Both the position numbers and the translations under genes were made by a program. From contig DATNGG010000089.1 of assembly GCA_035605975.1 (NCBI GenBank), positions 27,352 through 91,351 on the forward strand: a stretch of 64,000 nucleotides of DNA, written 5' to 3'. The DNA comes from CAIKMD01 sp035605975 (lineage in GTDB: Bacteria; Pseudomonadota; Alphaproteobacteria; ATCC43930; CGMCC-115725). Below the pieces are notes generated by a model that ran no database searches, was not told the DNA's origin, and saw only the letters and a program-made list of their open reading frames with translations. Positions 24,613-33,786 of the stretch are shown here, in pieces. Positions within the stretch are counted from its first letter, which is position 1. The number at the start of each line of letters is the position of its first letter.

Positions 24613-25827
24613 CTATTTCTTCTGGGCGCCGATGTGGAGGGTGTGCCAGGGGTCCTTCATCGCCTTGAAGGTCTCGAAGGCGACGTTGCCGAGCTTGCCG
24701 TCCGGCAATTTCTCGACTCGGCGGATATAGATGTTCTGCACCAGCTCGCGGGTCTCCGGGTCGACCTCGACGGGGCCGCGCGGGCTTTTCCACGAATAGC
24801 CCTTGGCCGCCGCCATCATCTTGTCGAGATCGCGCTTGCCGCCGGTGGCGCGCAGCATCCGGAACAGGATCTCCATCCCGTCATAGGCCTGGACGTGGAT
24901 GAAGCTGGGCAAGCTGCCCGCCATCTTGTCGCCGTAGCGCGCCACCATCTCCTTGACGAAGGCCTTGTTCTCGGGGTTGTCGAGATAGGGTCCGTAATGG
25001 AGCGAGGTGACGGTGCCGATCGCCGCATCGCCCACCGCGGGGAGATCGTATTCCGGCGTCTCGCCCGAGCCCATCAGCTGGATGCCCTGCTTGGAAAAGC
25101 CGCGCTCGGCAAAGCCTTTGAGCGTGCCGGCCGACATCGGCCCGCCCGGCATGAAGGCGACGAGGCAGTTCGGCGCGTTGTCGTGCACGCGCTGGAAATA
25201 GCTGGAGAAGTCGGTGGTTCCCATCGGCACGCGGATGGTGTCGAGCATCTTGCCGCCGCCATGGGTGAAGCCATAGCTGAAGGCGTCGATCGCATCCTGG
25301 CCGGGCGCGTAATCGGCGACGAACATCTCGCAGGTCTTGTATTTCTGTTTCACCGCCCACTGCGCCAGCGGATAAAGCGACTGCCATTGCGTGAAGCTCG
25401 CGCGCACGAAATTGGGCGATTTGTCGGTTACCACCGAGGTGGCCGAGTTGAAGATGACGAAGGGAATCTTCGCCTGGTTGATGAGATCGGCCATGGCGAG
25501 AACGGTGGTGGTGAATTCGAGCCCGCCCAGCACCGCCACCTCGTCGCGCACGATGAGGTCTTGCGCCAATTGCCGTGCCCGCGGGGGATTGTCGCCGCCG
25601 ACATCGCGATAGAGCACCTCGACCTTGGGATTGCCGTCCTTGCCGTTGTGCTGATCGAGATAGAGATCGATCGATTGTTGATAGCTCCGTCCCCAATTCG
25701 CGTAGGGGCCGGAGGTCGTCACCAGAATGCCGACTTTCACCGGGTCCGCGGCTTGGGCGGGGATTGCCATGCCCACGCTCAGCGTCAAAGCCGCCGCCCA
25801 GACTGTCGAGTGGGACACGCGCATCAT
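24613..25827 (-). CDS. branched-chain amino acid/aromatic ABC transporter substrate-binding protein (LivK type), copy 2
   Basis: 404 residues from ATG 25827 with GGGAGGAAC upstream. Signal peptide (VSHSTVWAAALTLSVGMA, cleavage near AQA-ADPVKVG), then KVGILVTTSGPYANWGRS and the same landmarks as copy 1, including FVADYAPGQDAIDAF and a C-terminal GPVEVDPETRELVQN. The two copies differ by scattered substitutions, suggesting an old duplication and possibly different ligands. The gene is divergent from livH with 140 bases between starts, which hold TTGCCG and TATATC boxes on the forward strand but no convincing reverse promoter. Confidence 0.9.
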   Translation of the reverse strand: MMRVSHSTVWAAALTLSVGMAIPAQAADPVKVGILVTTSGPYANWGRSYQQSIDLYLDQHNGKDGNPKVEVLYRDVGGDNPPRARQLAQDLIVRDEVAVLGGLEFTTTVLAMADLINQAKIPFVIFNSATSVVTDKSPNFVRASFTQWQSLYPLAQWAVKQKYKTCEMFVADYAPGQDAIDAFSYGFTHGGGKMLDTIRVPMGTTDFSSYFQRVHDNAPNCLVAFMPGGPMSAGTLKGFAERGFSKQGIQLMGSGETPEYDLPAVGDAAIGTVTSLHYGPYLDNPENKAFVKEMVARYGDKMAGSLPSFIHVQAYDGMEILFRMLRATGGKRDLDKMMAAAKGYSWKSPRGPVEVDPETRELVQNIYIRRVEKLPDGKLGNVAFETFKAMKDPWHTLHIGAQKK

Positions 25828-25967
25828 AATGTTCCTCCCTCGGCTGCGGCTGCGATTTTTGGTTGCCGCGTCAACGACCAACCTATATCAGGGGGGCTCG
25901 CATTGCAATTTCAACGAGCCGCCGCGGCGGCATCGGTGAGGCAAGCGATGCGGGGAGGTCGAGCCCG

Positions 25968-26841
25968 AATGCTGAAACTTGCGGCAACCGTGGTCGCGCT
26001 GCTCGTCGACGGCGTCGCGTACGGCATGATCCTCTTCCTCATGTCGGTCGGCTTGACCATCACCCTCGGCGTGATGCGCATCGCCAATCTCGCCCATTGC
26101 GCCTTCGCCATGGTCGGCGGATACATTGCCTTCGCGCTGGTCTCGTCCGAGCATTTCACCTTGTTCACGGCCTTGCCGATCGCGGCGGCGGCGACCATGG
26201 TGCTGGGCGCGGCGCTCGAGCGCTCGGTCTATCGCTGGGTCTACACCACCGGCCAGCTCGGCCAGATCCTCATGACCATCGGCCTCGTCTTCGTCGCGGT
26301 GGCCGCCGCCAACCTGTTCTTCGGCTCCAATCTCAACGCCATCCCCTTGCCGGGCTGGATGTCGCAGACCTGGGTCTATGGCGCGATCGCGTTCTCGGCC
26401 TATCGCGCCTTCATCATCGCAGCGAGTATCCTCATCGCCGGGGTGCTGTGGCTCATCCTCGAATTCACCGATTTCGGCGCCCAGCTGCGCGCCGCCGTCG
26501 ACAATCCGCGCATGGCGCGCTGCGTCGGCATCGACGTGCCATGGGTGTTCTCGATCACCTTCGCCGTCGGCTGCGGCCTCGCCGCCGCGGCCGGCATCCT
26601 CGGCACGCAGATCATGCCGCTCGAGCCGTGGTATGCGCTCGAATATCTCGTGCCGATTCTGATGGTCGTCGCGGTCGGCGGCCTCGGCAGCCTCAAAGGC
26701 TCGTTCTATTCGGCGCTCGTTCTGGGCCTTGTCGATACTTTCGGCCGCTATTACGTGCCGGCCGCCGGCGCTTTCGTCATCTATTTCGCCGTGCTCGTTC
26801 TGCTGCTGTGGCGCCCGCAGGGCGTCTTCGCGAGGGCTTGA
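25968..26841 (+). CDS. livH: ABC transporter permease LivH
   Basis: 290 residues, about 8 membrane helices. Family landmarks: DGVAYGMILFLMSVGLTITLGVMRIANLAHCAF at the start (the LTITxGxxxxxNxAH pattern), RAAVDNPRMARCVGIDV (the EAA-like loop that contacts the ATPase), and VAVGGLGSLKGSFYSALVLG near the end. I prefer ATG 25968 (GGGGAGG upstream); ATG 25947 is also in frame. The next gene begins 4 bases after the stop, so livHMGF form one tightly packed operon. Confidence 0.9.
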
Positions 26842-26844
26842 GCG

Positions 26845-27852
26845 ATGAGCGCCGCCGACGACAGACTCGATGCCGCGCGCAACGGCTTCACGCGCCACCG
26901 CCTCTCCTGGCTCGATGCCCTGCCGTTCCTCTTCGCGGTCGTGGTCTATTTCGGCGCCAATCGCTACCTCCCGCTCGGGACGCAGGTGATGATCCAGATC
27001 ACCTTCGCGCTCTCGCTCGATTTGGCGCTGGGCTATGGCGGCATCGATTCCCTCGGTCATGTCGTGTTCTTTGGCATGGGCGCCTATGCGGCTGGGCTGT
27101 TTGCGATGCATGTCTCGCCCGATCCGGTGCTGGGCCTTGCGATCGCCGCCTGCGTTGGCGCGCTGACCGGCTTGCTCACCGGCCCCCTGGTGCTGCGCAC
27201 GCGCGGCCTCACCCTCGTCATGCTGACGCTCGCAGTCGCGACCATGGTTCAGCAATTGGCCAATGCCAATGCGATGAAGCCGATCACCGGCGGGGCGGAT
27301 GGGCTCTTCGGTTACCACCTCTCGCCGCTGTTGGGGCTGTTCACCTTCGATCTCGCCGGCGAGACCGCCTATTGGTACAGCCTCGCCGTGGTGGCCTTTA
27401 CCTTTTTCGTCTGCAAGATTGTGGTCAATTCGCCCTTCGGCCTCGCAATCCGTGGCATTCGCGACAATCCGGTGCGCATGCGCATGCTCGGCGTCCATGT
27501 GACGTCGCGGCTGGTGACGCTCTATTGCATCTCGGGCGCGCTCGCGGCAATTGCCGGCGCGCTTTCGGCGCAGGTCACGACCCTGGTCGGGCTCGACAGT
27601 CTCGCCTTTCTCCTCTCCGGCAACGCGCTCGTCATGCTGATCCTCGGCGGCACCGGGAGTCTTTATGGCGCGATCATCGGCGCCACGATCTTCGTCGTCC
27701 TCTCCGACCGCGCGGCGGCGATCGATCCCTTCAACTGGCTGTTCGCGATCGGCTTCCTGCTCATCTTCGCGGTGCGCTTCGCGCCGCAGGGGATCGTCGG
27801 CCTCATCGTCGATTGGTGGCGCCGCTTCGAGGGATGGCGGAGCCGGGCATGA
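26845..27852 (+). CDS. livM: ABC transporter permease LivM
   Basis: 335 residues with a hydrophilic leader then about 9-10 hydrophobic helices. LSLDLALGYGGIDSLGHVVFFGMGAYAAG is the family signature in the first half, AIRGIRDNPVRMRMLGVHV the cytoplasmic coupling loop, and MLILGGTGSLYGAIIGA the final helices. It forms the inner-membrane channel with LivH. The stop overlaps livG (ATGA). Confidence 0.92.
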   Translation: MSAADDRLDAARNGFTRHRLSWLDALPFLFAVVVYFGANRYLPLGTQVMIQITFALSLDLALGYGGIDSLGHVVFFGMGAYAAGLFAMHVSPDPVLGLAIAACVGALTGLLTGPLVLRTRGLTLVMLTLAVATMVQQLANANAMKPITGGADGLFGYHLSPLLGLFTFDLAGETAYWYSLAVVAFTFFVCKIVVNSPFGLAIRGIRDNPVRMRMLGVHVTSRLVTLYCISGALAAIAGALSAQVTTLVGLDSLAFLLSGNALVMLILGGTGSLYGAIIGATIFVVLSDRAAAIDPFNWLFAIGFLLIFAVRFAPQGIVGLIVDWWRRFEGWRSRA

Positions 27853-28604
27853 GCGAGCCAGCGCTTTCGATCGCCGGGATCTCCAAGAATTTCGGCGGGC
27901 TTCGTGTCGCGCGGAGCATCTCGCTGTCCTTGGAAACCGGCGCGCGCCACGCGCTGATCGGCCCCAACGGCGCGGGCAAGACGACGCTCGTCAACATCAT
28001 GAGCGGGCTGCTCCAGCCTTCGGCCGGCACGATCCATCTCGCCGGCGCCGACATCACCCATGTCTCGCCCGAGCGCCGCGTCGCGCTGGGTCTGGCGCGC
28101 ACCTTTCAGATCAGCTCGCTCTTCCCGACCCTTACGGTTGCCGAGAATGTCGGCCTCGCCTTCGAGGCGCGGTTCGGCCTCGATCGCAAGCTCTGGGGCA
28201 GCGTGCGCAAATCCGCATCGGTGGTCGATGGCGCCGCGGCGCTGTTGCACAGTCTCGGGCTGCTCGATCTCGCGGGCAAGCGGGTCGCCGATCTGCCTTA
28301 CGGCCAGCGCCGCCTCGTCGAGATCGCGCTCGTCCTCGCCTTGGAGCCGAAAATCCTGCTGCTCGACGAGCCGGCGGCGGGGCTCGCGGCGGCGGATCGC
28401 GGGGCGCTGCTCGATCTTCTCCTGAAGCTTCCCGCGGCGCTGACGATCCTCGTCATCGAGCACGATATGAGCCTCGTCTTCCGGCTCGCGCAGCGGATCA
28501 CGGTCCTGGTCGAAGGCGCGGTGATGACCGAGGGCACGGTCGCCGAAATTCGAGCCGATCCGCGCGTGCGCGATGTCTATCTGGGGACCCGCGCCCATGG
28601 TTGA
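27849..28604 (+). CDS. livG: ABC transporter ATP-binding protein LivG
   Basis: 251 residues. Walker A GPNGAGKTTLVN, Q-loop LARTFQISSLFPTLTVAENV, ABC signature LPYGQRRLVEIAL (degenerate from LSGGQ, as is usual for LivG), Walker B ILLLDEPAAGL and H-loop VIEHDMSLVF. It energises uptake with LivF. It starts within the last codons of livM and overlaps livF by 8 bases. Confidence 0.93.
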   Translation: MSEPALSIAGISKNFGGLRVARSISLSLETGARHALIGPNGAGKTTLVNIMSGLLQPSAGTIHLAGADITHVSPERRVALGLARTFQISSLFPTLTVAENVGLAFEARFGLDRKLWGSVRKSASVVDGAAALLHSLGLLDLAGKRVADLPYGQRRLVEIALVLALEPKILLLDEPAAGLAAADRGALLDLLLKLPAALTILVIEHDMSLVFRLAQRITVLVEGAVMTEGTVAEIRADPRVRDVYLGTRAHG

Positions 28605-29316
28605 CCTCTTGCGCCTCGACGATGTGACGGCGGGCTATCGCGACACCGTCGTGCTCGAGCGCATCTCGGTCGGGATCGCGGCGAACGAGGCCTGGGCACT
28701 GCTCGGGCGCAACGGCGTCGGCAAGACGACCTTGCTCATGACCGTGATGGGCCTGACCAATCTCAATTCCGGCGCGGTCGTTTTCGATCAGCGCGACATC
28801 GCGGCGCTCGACACGCATCGTCGCGTTCAGGCGGGGATCGGCTATGTGCCCCAAGAGCGCGAGATTTTCCCCTCGCTGACGGTCGATGAGAATCTTCGCG
28901 TCGCGCGCCGCGCCGGCGAGTGGACGCGCGAGCGCGTCTACGATCTCTTCCCGCGCCTCGCGGAGCGGCGGCGCAATTACGGCAATCAGCTCTCGGGCGG
29001 CGAGCAGCAGATGCTCGCGGTCGGGCGCGCCCTCGTCGGCAATCCGCGGCTGCTGCTGCTCGACGAACCCTTCGAGGGCTTGGCGCCGGTGATTATCGAC
29101 ACGCTTGCCGCCGCGCTGACGCGTCTGCGCAGCGAAAGCAACATCGCGACGGTGCTGGTCGAGCAGCAGGTCGAGATCGCGCTCGAAATGACCGAGAAGG
29201 TTCTCGTCCTCGACAAAGGGCAGATCGTCTTTCAGGGCGAAAGCTTGAGCCTCGCCGCCGACCGCGAGCGGCTCGCCTCGCTGGTCGGCCTGCAGGAAGC
29301 CGAAGCGCCGCGCTGA
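28597..29316 (+). CDS. livF: ABC transporter ATP-binding protein LivF
   Basis: 239 residues. Walker A GRNGVGKTTLLM, Q-loop YVPQEREIFPSLTVDENL, signature LSGGEQQMLAVGRAL, Walker B LLLLDEPFEGLAP, and VLVEQQVEIALE, with Gln in the H-loop position as is normal for LivF. It is the last gene of livHMGF; its stop lies 9 bases from the stop of the convergent Rieske oxygenase gene, with no room for a separate terminator. Confidence 0.93.
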   Translation: MVDLLRLDDVTAGYRDTVVLERISVGIAANEAWALLGRNGVGKTTLLMTVMGLTNLNSGAVVFDQRDIAALDTHRRVQAGIGYVPQEREIFPSLTVDENLRVARRAGEWTRERVYDLFPRLAERRRNYGNQLSGGEQQMLAVGRALVGNPRLLLLDEPFEGLAPVIIDTLAAALTRLRSESNIATVLVEQQVEIALEMTEKVLVLDKGQIVFQGESLSLAADRERLASLVGLQEAEAPR

Positions 29317-29325
29317 CGTTTTCGC

Positions 29326-30666
29326 CTAAGCGGCGGGAGAGCCGTCGGGCCTCACCTTGCGCCCAAAGCCCGAGAGCGCCTCCGAGACGGCGAAATCCTC
29401 TTCCATCTTGAAGCCCATTGCGTCTTCGTAGGCGCGCTTCACATGCTCCGGCTGGCCTTGCTGGAAGACGAAGCGCCTCGCCGACACATTGTCGGAGACA
29501 TTGACCTGCAACATCTGCTCGCGCGTCAGCCCCTCGATGAACAGCTTGCGGCCGACGATCGGCAGCGGCACCGCGCTGTTGATCTTGGCGTCGCGAATGA
29601 CCGCCTTCGGGTCGCCGCCCTTGGCGATGGTCTCGATGTCCTCGAAGAAGCGGTTGCGGATCATGGTGATGCCGCGGTCGCTGCGCGCGAGATGCTCTTG
29701 GCTGCGGTCGGCGATGACGCCTTGCCCGATCCAGGCGGCGAAGTCCTGATTCATCACGCCGCCGGTCAGCCATTCGCCGGTCTTCTCGTCGGTCACCGGC
29801 CCGATCCAGTAGGGGATCGAGTTCTGAACGTAGGGCTCGCGGTCCTTGGGCACGCGGTTGAAGAACCAGCCGACGCTCAGCGTCGTCTCGTCATCGACCG
29901 GCACGCGCCATTCGAAATGCCCGCCGGTGAAGAGGCAATTGGGCCAGAGGCAAACCCGGCCGACGCTCCACAGCGGATTGTTCTCGTCGGTGTCCTCGCG
30001 GATGCGCTTGTAGACGAAACCGTAATCGAATTCGTCGAAGCCGACCTTCACATGCTTGGCGCCGTAAGGGCCGGTCTTGCCTTTGAGGCGCACGCCGCCC
30101 CAATTCGCATGCATCCATTCGAAATGCACGGGGTCGATCGAGTTCTCCTGGCATTGGAACCAGTTGCAGGGGATCGAGGAGAACACGATCTGGACGAAGC
30201 CGTTCTTCCAGGTGAAGGGCTCCCAATCGGGGAGGAGCGGCGCGGGTTTCGGGCCCATATAGGCCCAGAGCAGCCCGGCCTTCGCTTCGACCGGATAGGC
30301 CTTGATCGGCGTCTTGTCCTTGTAGCGCGAGCTCGGATCGACCGTGTCGTCGAAAGGCTGCTCGAGACAGCGCCCCTCCTCGTTGAACAGCCAGCCATGA
30401 TAGTGGCACCGCAGGCCGCATTCCTCGGCGAAGCCGAAGGCCATGTCGGCGCGGCGATGCGGGCAGTGACGGTCGACGAGGCCGTAGCGGCCGCCCAGAT
30501 CCTTGTAGAGGACGAGATTTTCGCCGAGCAGCCGCACGCGCTTGGTGGCTTTTTCCTCGAGCTCGGCGACCGCGGCGATCGGGTACCAGTAGCGGCGCAG
30601 CAAATCACCCATCGGCGTGCCGGCGGCTGTTTGCGTCAGGGTCGTATTGTTGGCTTCGGTCAGCAT
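29326..30666 (-). CDS. Rieske aromatic-ring oxygenase, phthalate 4,5-dioxygenase-like oxygenase subunit
   Basis: 446 residues. Rieske cluster ligands Cys68-x-His70 (RHCPHRRADMAFG) and Cys87-x-x-His90 (LRCHYHGWLF). The mononuclear iron site is CQENSIDPVHFEWMH with His181 and His186, and Asp178 bridging. The start TPMGDLLRRYWYPIA matches the phthalate-dioxygenase/vanillate-demethylase group (group I, homo-oligomeric), which usually needs a single flavin/ferredoxin reductase. No such reductase gene is adjacent. It likely hydroxylates or demethylates a carboxylated aromatic; the substrate is open. A Pht5-type decarboxylase gene is 18 kb away in the same region. Confidence 0.88.
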   Translation of the reverse strand: MLTEANNTTLTQTAAGTPMGDLLRRYWYPIAAVAELEEKATKRVRLLGENLVLYKDLGGRYGLVDRHCPHRRADMAFGFAEECGLRCHYHGWLFNEEGRCLEQPFDDTVDPSSRYKDKTPIKAYPVEAKAGLLWAYMGPKPAPLLPDWEPFTWKNGFVQIVFSSIPCNWFQCQENSIDPVHFEWMHANWGGVRLKGKTGPYGAKHVKVGFDEFDYGFVYKRIREDTDENNPLWSVGRVCLWPNCLFTGGHFEWRVPVDDETTLSVGWFFNRVPKDREPYVQNSIPYWIGPVTDEKTGEWLTGGVMNQDFAAWIGQGVIADRSQEHLARSDRGITMIRNRFFEDIETIAKGGDPKAVIRDAKINSAVPLPIVGRKLFIEGLTREQMLQVNVSDNVSARRFVFQQGQPEHVKRAYEDAMGFKMEEDFAVSEALSGFGRKVRPDGSPAA

Positions 30667-30804
30667 GCATTACCTCGTCGCAGGCTAATCAACGCGATTC
30701 GAATAGGGCCATAGCTATTGCCGATAATAGCGGCTTTGAACTGGCGTCCCAAACCTGGGCCCCCTAGTCTAGCATTCCTCCTCCGCGAAAAGGGAATAGC
30801 GCAC

Positions 30805-31839
30805 ATGAAATTCGGCCTCTTCGACCACGTCGATCAGAACGACCGGCCGCTCATGAAGCAATTCGACGAGCGCCTCGAATTCGTCGCGGCGGCCGACGCG
30901 GCGGGATTCTATTCGGTGCAGGTCGCCGAGCACCACGGCACGCCGCTCAACATGGTGCCCAACCCCGGCATCTACCTCGCCGCCGTGGCGCGCGCGACGA
31001 CGCGGATCAGGCTCGGCGCTCTGGTCTTCCTGCTGCCACTCTACTCGCCGCTCCGCCTCATCGAAGAGATCGCGATGCTCGACCATCTGAGCCATGGCCG
31101 GCTCGAGGTCGGCGTCGGGCGCGGCGTCTCGCCCTTCGAGCTTAATTTTCACAAGGTCAATCACGAGCAGTCGCGCGACATCTTCCTCGACGCCTATGAA
31201 TGCCTCATCAAGGGCCTCACCTCAGAGGAGCTCAACCATTCGGGGCCCTTCTTCAATTATGCCAAAGTGCCGATGGCACTGAAGCCGTTGCAAAAGCCTT
31301 ATCCGCCGGTGTGGTACGCCTCCTCCGCCGAGTTCGGCTCGCGCTGGGCCGGCGAGCGCGGTCTTCATTTCGGAACCCTCGGCTCGGTCGAGACGGCGAA
31401 GAAGAACATCGACGCCTTCAAGGATGCCTATGCCAAGCGCGGCAAGCCCGCCCATCCGAAGCCCGAATTTCCGGGTGGCGTCGTCATCGGCGTCAACCGG
31501 CAATTGGTGGTGGCCGACACCGAGGCCGATGCGCGCAAGATCGCCGAGCCCGCGCATGAGCAGCATCACGAGAAGATCATGTGGCTCTTGAAGCGCAACG
31601 TCACCAGCGTCAACTACACCCAGCACATCGTTGGCGGCTTCGATGCCGCGGTGAAAGCCGGCGCGGTGATCGCCGGCACGCCCGATACGGTGCGCGCCGA
31701 GATCGAGCGTCAGGTGAAGGCGCTCGGCGTCAACCACATGAATTTCGCCATGTTCTTCGGCAATATGACGCTCGAGAACGCCTTGCGCTCGCAGCGGCTT
31801 TTCGCCACAGAGGTGATGCCGAAGCTGGCGCCGCTCTGA
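30805..31839 (+). CDS. luciferase-like (LLM) flavin-dependent monooxygenase, copy 1
   Basis: 344 residues, bacterial luciferase TIM barrel: MKFGLFDHVDQNDRPLMKQF, QVAEHHGTPLNMVPNPGIYLAA, IAMLDHLSHGRLEVGVGRGV and the C-terminal AGTPDTVRAEIERQ. It uses reduced FMN from a separate reductase to oxygenate a substrate. The start at 30805 gives the usual family N-terminus; the in-frame ATG at 30718 adds unrelated residues. It is shorter and more distant than the other three LLM proteins of this region. It probably forms an operon with the OYE-like gene 49 bases downstream. Confidence 0.87.
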   Translation: MKFGLFDHVDQNDRPLMKQFDERLEFVAAADAAGFYSVQVAEHHGTPLNMVPNPGIYLAAVARATTRIRLGALVFLLPLYSPLRLIEEIAMLDHLSHGRLEVGVGRGVSPFELNFHKVNHEQSRDIFLDAYECLIKGLTSEELNHSGPFFNYAKVPMALKPLQKPYPPVWYASSAEFGSRWAGERGLHFGTLGSVETAKKNIDAFKDAYAKRGKPAHPKPEFPGGVVIGVNRQLVVADTEADARKIAEPAHEQHHEKIMWLLKRNVTSVNYTQHIVGGFDAAVKAGAVIAGTPDTVRAEIERQVKALGVNHMNFAMFFGNMTLENALRSQRLFATEVMPKLAPL

Positions 31840-31888
31840 GCCGGCGGCGCCGCCGCGGCAAAGCGCGGCAGAGCAACGGGACGGATCG

Positions 31889-33592
31889 TTGAACATTCTT
31901 CTGACGCCCGCACGCATCGGTCCGGTGGAGGTGAAGAACCGGATCGTGATGCCGCCGATGACGACGCGCGCGGCGGACGAGGAGGGCTTCGTCACCGACG
32001 AGACGCTCGCCTATTACATGGCGCGGGTGGAGGGCGGCACCGGTCTCATCACCGTCGAGATGGCCTCGCCCGAGAAAGCCGGCCGGCACCGCCGCCGCGA
32101 GCTCGGCATCTATGACGACCGCTTTCTGCCAGGGCTGCAGCGGCTGGTGCGCGCGATCCACGAGGGCGGCGCCAAGGCCTCGATCCAACTCGGCCATGGC
32201 GGCGGTCATACACGGCGCGACATTTGCGGCGAGACGCCGGTTGCGCCCTCGGCCATCCCGCATCCGGTCTACGAGACAACTTTCGAGACCATCATCCCCG
32301 AGGCGATGACGAAGCCGCGCATCGCCGCCTGCGTCGCGGCCTTCGCCGCCGCCGCCGCGCGGGCGCAGCGCGCCGGATTCGATTGCGTCGAGATTCACGC
32401 GGCGCATGGCTATCTGATCTCGCAATTCCTGACGCCTTTCGAGAATCGCCGCAGCGATGACTATGGCGGCACGCTCGAGAACCGTGCGCGCTTCGGGCTC
32501 GAGGTTTTGCGTGCCGTCAAAGCGGCGGCGCCCGGCCTCGGCGTGATCTTCCGCCTGTCGGTCGAGGATTATTTCCCCGAGGGGATGCCCTGGGCGGAGG
32601 GCCGGCAGGTCGCGATCTGGGCGGCCGAGGCAGGGGCGGATGCGCTCCACATCGCCGCCGGCCATTATCGTTCGCTGCCTTCGGCGGCGCGGCAGATCCC
32701 ACCCATGGCGATGCCCGATGCGACCTTCCTGCCCTTTGCCGCGGGCGTGAAAGAGGCGGTGAAAGTCCCGGTGATCGCCGTCGGGCGGCTGGGCGATCCG
32801 GCAATGGCGGCAGCGGCGGTCGAAAGCGGCAAGGCGGATTTCGTTGCGCTGGGGCGCAGTCTTGTCGCCGAGCCGCAATGGGTCGAGAAGCTGCGCCGCG
32901 GCGAGCCGGCGCGACGCTGCCTTGCCTGCAACACCTGCGTCGATGAGATGCGCGGCGGCGCCCGGCTCGGCTGCGTCGTCAATGCCGCCGCAGGGCGAGA
33001 GTTGTTCTTCGCTAGCCGCAAGCCGCCGAGCGGCGAGAGGATCGCGGTGATCGGTGCGGGACCGGCCGGCCTCACCTATGCCTCGCTGGTGGCGGACGGC
33101 AATGAAGTGACGGTGTTCGAGCGCGCGAACGAGCCGGGCGGCGCCTTCCGCTATGCCGGCAAGGCGCCGCTCTTCCAAGAGCACGAAGCGAACCCGCAAT
33201 CCTTCGCGCGCTATGTCGATCAGCTCGTGCGCGCCTCTGCCGCGAAGGGCGTCGCGTTCCGCTATGGCACCGATCCCAGCCGCACGCCCGATCTGCTGGC
33301 GCCGTTCGACCGCATCGTCGTTGCCACCGGTGCACGCTACCGCTTCGGCCTCGGGCCTTTCGCGACGCTCGCACTCGATCTCGGGATCGCGCGTTGGCCA
33401 GGCTTGCGGCAGGTCTTCGCGCGCCCCGGCTTCCGCGACTGGTTCTATTATCGCGCGCGGCGCGGCACGGCGGACGCGATCAAGCGCCTCGCAAGGCCCG
33501 GGCAGAACGTGGTCGCGATCGGCGACGCGGTTTCAGCGGGGAAGAGCAAGGCGGCGATCGCCTCCGCTTTCGAAGCGGCGCTGCTTCCTTGA
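31889..33592 (+). CDS. OYE-like NADH:flavin oxidoreductase with Fe-S motif and shortened FAD domain
   Basis: 567 residues from a TTG start; no ATG occurs before the family core LLTPARIGPVEVKNRIVMPPM. FMN barrel residues 1-340 include EIHAAHGYLISQFLTP and RRSDDYGG. A [4Fe-4S] set follows (Cys344, 347, 350, 362). The FAD fingerprint VIGAGPAGL is at 387-395 and the closing FAD motif NVVAIGDAVSAGKSKAAIAS is near the end. Between them only about 130 residues remain and no second GxGxxG can be seen, so the nested NAD(P)H domain of 2,4-dienoyl-CoA reductase/TMADH relatives seems to be missing. The role is likely reduction of an unsaturated intermediate. Confidence 0.85.
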   Translation: MNILLTPARIGPVEVKNRIVMPPMTTRAADEEGFVTDETLAYYMARVEGGTGLITVEMASPEKAGRHRRRELGIYDDRFLPGLQRLVRAIHEGGAKASIQLGHGGGHTRRDICGETPVAPSAIPHPVYETTFETIIPEAMTKPRIAACVAAFAAAAARAQRAGFDCVEIHAAHGYLISQFLTPFENRRSDDYGGTLENRARFGLEVLRAVKAAAPGLGVIFRLSVEDYFPEGMPWAEGRQVAIWAAEAGADALHIAAGHYRSLPSAARQIPPMAMPDATFLPFAAGVKEAVKVPVIAVGRLGDPAMAAAAVESGKADFVALGRSLVAEPQWVEKLRRGEPARRCLACNTCVDEMRGGARLGCVVNAAAGRELFFASRKPPSGERIAVIGAGPAGLTYASLVADGNEVTVFERANEPGGAFRYAGKAPLFQEHEANPQSFARYVDQLVRASAAKGVAFRYGTDPSRTPDLLAPFDRIVVATGARYRFGLGPFATLALDLGIARWPGLRQVFARPGFRDWFYYRARRGTADAIKRLARPGQNVVAIGDAVSAGKSKAAIASAFEAALLP

Positions 33593-33632
33593 GAGCAACG
33601 TATCTCACCTGACGCTGCATGAGCAGCCTGCG

Positions 33633-33735
33633 CCCTTCGACTGCTCCCCTTCGCTTCGCTCAGGGTCGCGCTCAGGGTGAGGAAAAATGGTAGATGGCAT
33701 TAAAACAAGCACCTCATCCCGAGCGAAGTCGAGGG
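33633..33735. repeat. intergenic palindromic repeat, family C
   Basis: CCCTTCGACTGCTCCCC at the left and GAGCGAAGTCGAGGG at the right are near reverse complements; CTTCGCTTCGCTCAGGG and CTCAGGGTGAGG lie inside. It occupies most of the 194-base gap between convergent genes. Confidence 0.65.
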
Positions 33736-33786
33736 ACGCACGGCCACCTTCCAGCGACCGTATGGGCTTGGTCTGCTAAGAGCAGC

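Noticed and set aside
25888..27498. A 536-codon reverse open frame opposite livH and livM
   Set aside because: Composition is His/Asp/Glu/Arg-rich as expected from the complement of membrane-protein codons; livHM are certain.
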